Source of the DNA: Microvirga sp052115485
GTDB lineage: Bacteria; Pseudomonadota; Alphaproteobacteria; Rhizobiales; Beijerinckiaceae
Reading direction: 5' to 3'
Length of the DNA stretch: 64,000 bases
NCBI RefSeq assembly: GCF_052115485.1
Contig: NZ_JBFRGU010000004.1
Coordinates: forward strand, 248,001-312,000
Under the pieces are notes generated by a model that saw nothing but the letters and a program-made list of their open reading frames with translations, was not told where the DNA came from and did not search any database. Numbering within the stretch: position 1 is the stretch's first letter; each line of letters starts with the position of its first letter. Of the stretch, positions 63,104-64,000 are shown piece after piece. The position numbers and the translations under genes were made by a program.

Positions 63104-64000
63104 CCCCTCCCCTCGATTGGTTCGGCGAAGACGAGAATGCGCTCGTCAACAGCGCGCAGGTAAATGGCAGATCCTGGCTCCGCTGCATAGTGAGATCGAA
63201 ACACGAAATCGAGCCCGCCTGTGGAGTGAGCCGTACCCACGAACTCGCGGCCGCGATATTCAATGGTATCGACGGTAACCGCGAGAGCATTCGGCCCCGG
63301 CTCCCCGGCAACGAGATCGTCGGGCCGGATGGCAGCGAAAGCCGGCGCTCCAACCGACAGGTTTTCCCGAGCGACACCGCTGACCTTCGCGCCCTCCACA
63401 TCGATCACGGCGCGGCCGTTCTCAATAGAGAGAACGCGCCCCTTCAGCTTGTTGCGGAAGCCCATGAAATCGGCGACATCGAGATGGGCCGGGGCTTCAT
63501 AAAGCTCTTTCGGGGTTCCGACCTGACGGATGACGCCGTCACGCAGCACCACGATCCGATCGGCCAACGACAAGGCCTCATCCTGATCGTGAGTCACATA
63601 GATCGTCGTCGCGCCGAGCTCATTGTGGATGCGTCGAATTTCAGCGCGCATCTCGAGGCGAAGTTTCGCGTCCAGGTTGGACAATGGTTCGTCCATCAGG
63701 ACGAGAGGTGGCTCGATGACGATGGCGCGGGCAATCGCCACGCGCTGCTGCTGACCACCGGAGAGTTGGCCGGGCAGCTTATGCTCCTGACCTTGCAAGC
63801 GCACGAGACGCAGCGCCTCATCGACCTTGCGCTCCATCTCCGCTTTGGGCGTGCCACGCATCTTCAAGCCGAAGCCGATATTCTGGCGCACATTCAAGTG
63901 AGGAAAGAGCGCGTAGTTCTGGAAAACCATGCCGAACCCACGCTCCTCGGGCCGCAGGGTATCGACCCGACTCTTGTCGAGCCAGATCGCGCCCCCCGTA
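63100..64000 (-). CDS. ABC transporter ATPase (PotA-like), partial
   Basis: The frame is open through the right edge, so the N-terminus with Walker A is missing. Visible parts are the Q-loop FGMVFQNYALFPHLNVRQN, signature LSGGQQQRVAIARAI, Walker B PLVLMDEPLSNLDAKLR, switch ATTIYVTHDQDEALSLADRI, and a TOBE domain at the C-terminus (SVGAPAFAAIRPDDLV). It is the most upstream gene of the hexuronate operon in view; the binding protein gene is probably just beyond the edge. Confidence 0.93.
   Translation of the reverse strand, partial: TGGAIWLDKSRVDTLRPEERGFGMVFQNYALFPHLNVRQNIGFGLKMRGTPKAEMERKVDEALRLVRLQGQEHKLPGQLSGGQQQRVAIARAIVIEPPLVLMDEPLSNLDAKLRLEMRAEIRRIHNELGATTIYVTHDQDEALSLADRIVVLRDGVIRQVGTPKELYEAPAHLDVADFMGFRNKLKGRVLSIENGRAVIDVEGAKVSGVARENLSVGAPAFAAIRPDDLVAGEPGPNALAVTVDTIEYRGREFVGTAHSTGGLDFVFRSHYAAEPGSAIYLRAVDERILVFAEPIEGRG

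Noticed and set aside
62187..63401. 404-residue minus-strand open frame
   Set aside because: It overlaps the PotB-like permease and ATPase genes in another frame and has no membrane helices or motifs.

Overview
The window looks like chromosomal DNA of a high-GC alphaproteobacterium, most likely of the Hyphomicrobiales (Rhizobiales). The pointers are a NadQ-type regulator upstream of nadABC, a TctCBA tripartite tricarboxylate transporter, a ManD-type mannonate dehydratase, large sugar and polyamine-type ABC operons, and a compact type II-C Cas9. I cannot name a genus from sequence alone. No rRNA, tRNA or intact insertion sequence was seen.

Layout. 1-5.6 kb (minus strand): a secretion-related operon with an RTX/cadherin-like protein, a serralysin-type metalloprotease, three small secreted or membrane proteins, and a protein with a complete Hint (intein-like) autoprocessing domain that runs off the left edge. 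Base composition becomes AT-rich between about 0.69 and 2.2 kb. 5.7-10.8 kb: a complete type II-C CRISPR-Cas locus. It has a tracrRNA on the minus strand, then cas9, cas1 and cas2 on the plus strand, then a five-repeat array whose crRNAs read on the minus strand and end at their own terminator. 11-24 kb: mostly transport genes (cation/proton exchanger, SulP permease, AspT-like exchanger, RND pump with its adaptor, DHA2 MFS exporter). Two similar 137-bp non-coding repeats sit beside two of the transporter genes. 24-30.6 kb: a GntR/FCD regulator and a convergent prpD-prpB-tctC-tctB-tctA operon, with matching TGTCGACA palindromes at both ends. 30.7-35.3 kb: nadQ and nadABC, with two visible operator palindromes. 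35.3-40.6 kb: a two-component pair, a SUOX-like periplasmic protein, the remains of a sensor kinase joined to a decayed RTX tail, a lipoprotein and an AT-rich Fur-family protein.

40.8-51.9 kb is an unsaturated-uronate (pectin-type) catabolic region: kduD, kduI, a GH105 unsaturated uronyl hydrolase, a large unassigned toroid-like protein, a four-gene sugar ABC importer and a LacI regulator. 52-58.2 kb carries an AbgT-family transporter, an AraC regulator, an M20 peptidase and an SLC13-type permease. 58.6-64 kb is a hexuronate operon (ABC importer, fructuronate reductase, ManD) that continues past the right edge.

How it fits together: the two uronate regions could both deliver sugar acids towards 2-keto-3-deoxygluconate, whose later enzymes are not in the window. 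The prp-tct operon looks built to import and degrade C7 tricarboxylates, because it has the methylcitrate dehydratase and methylisocitrate lyase but no methylcitrate synthase. The most unusual parts are the RTX/protease/Hint operon with its composition break, the overlapping divergent cas9/tracrRNA promoters, the kinase-RTX chimeric relic and the unassigned 847-residue protein in the pectin operon.
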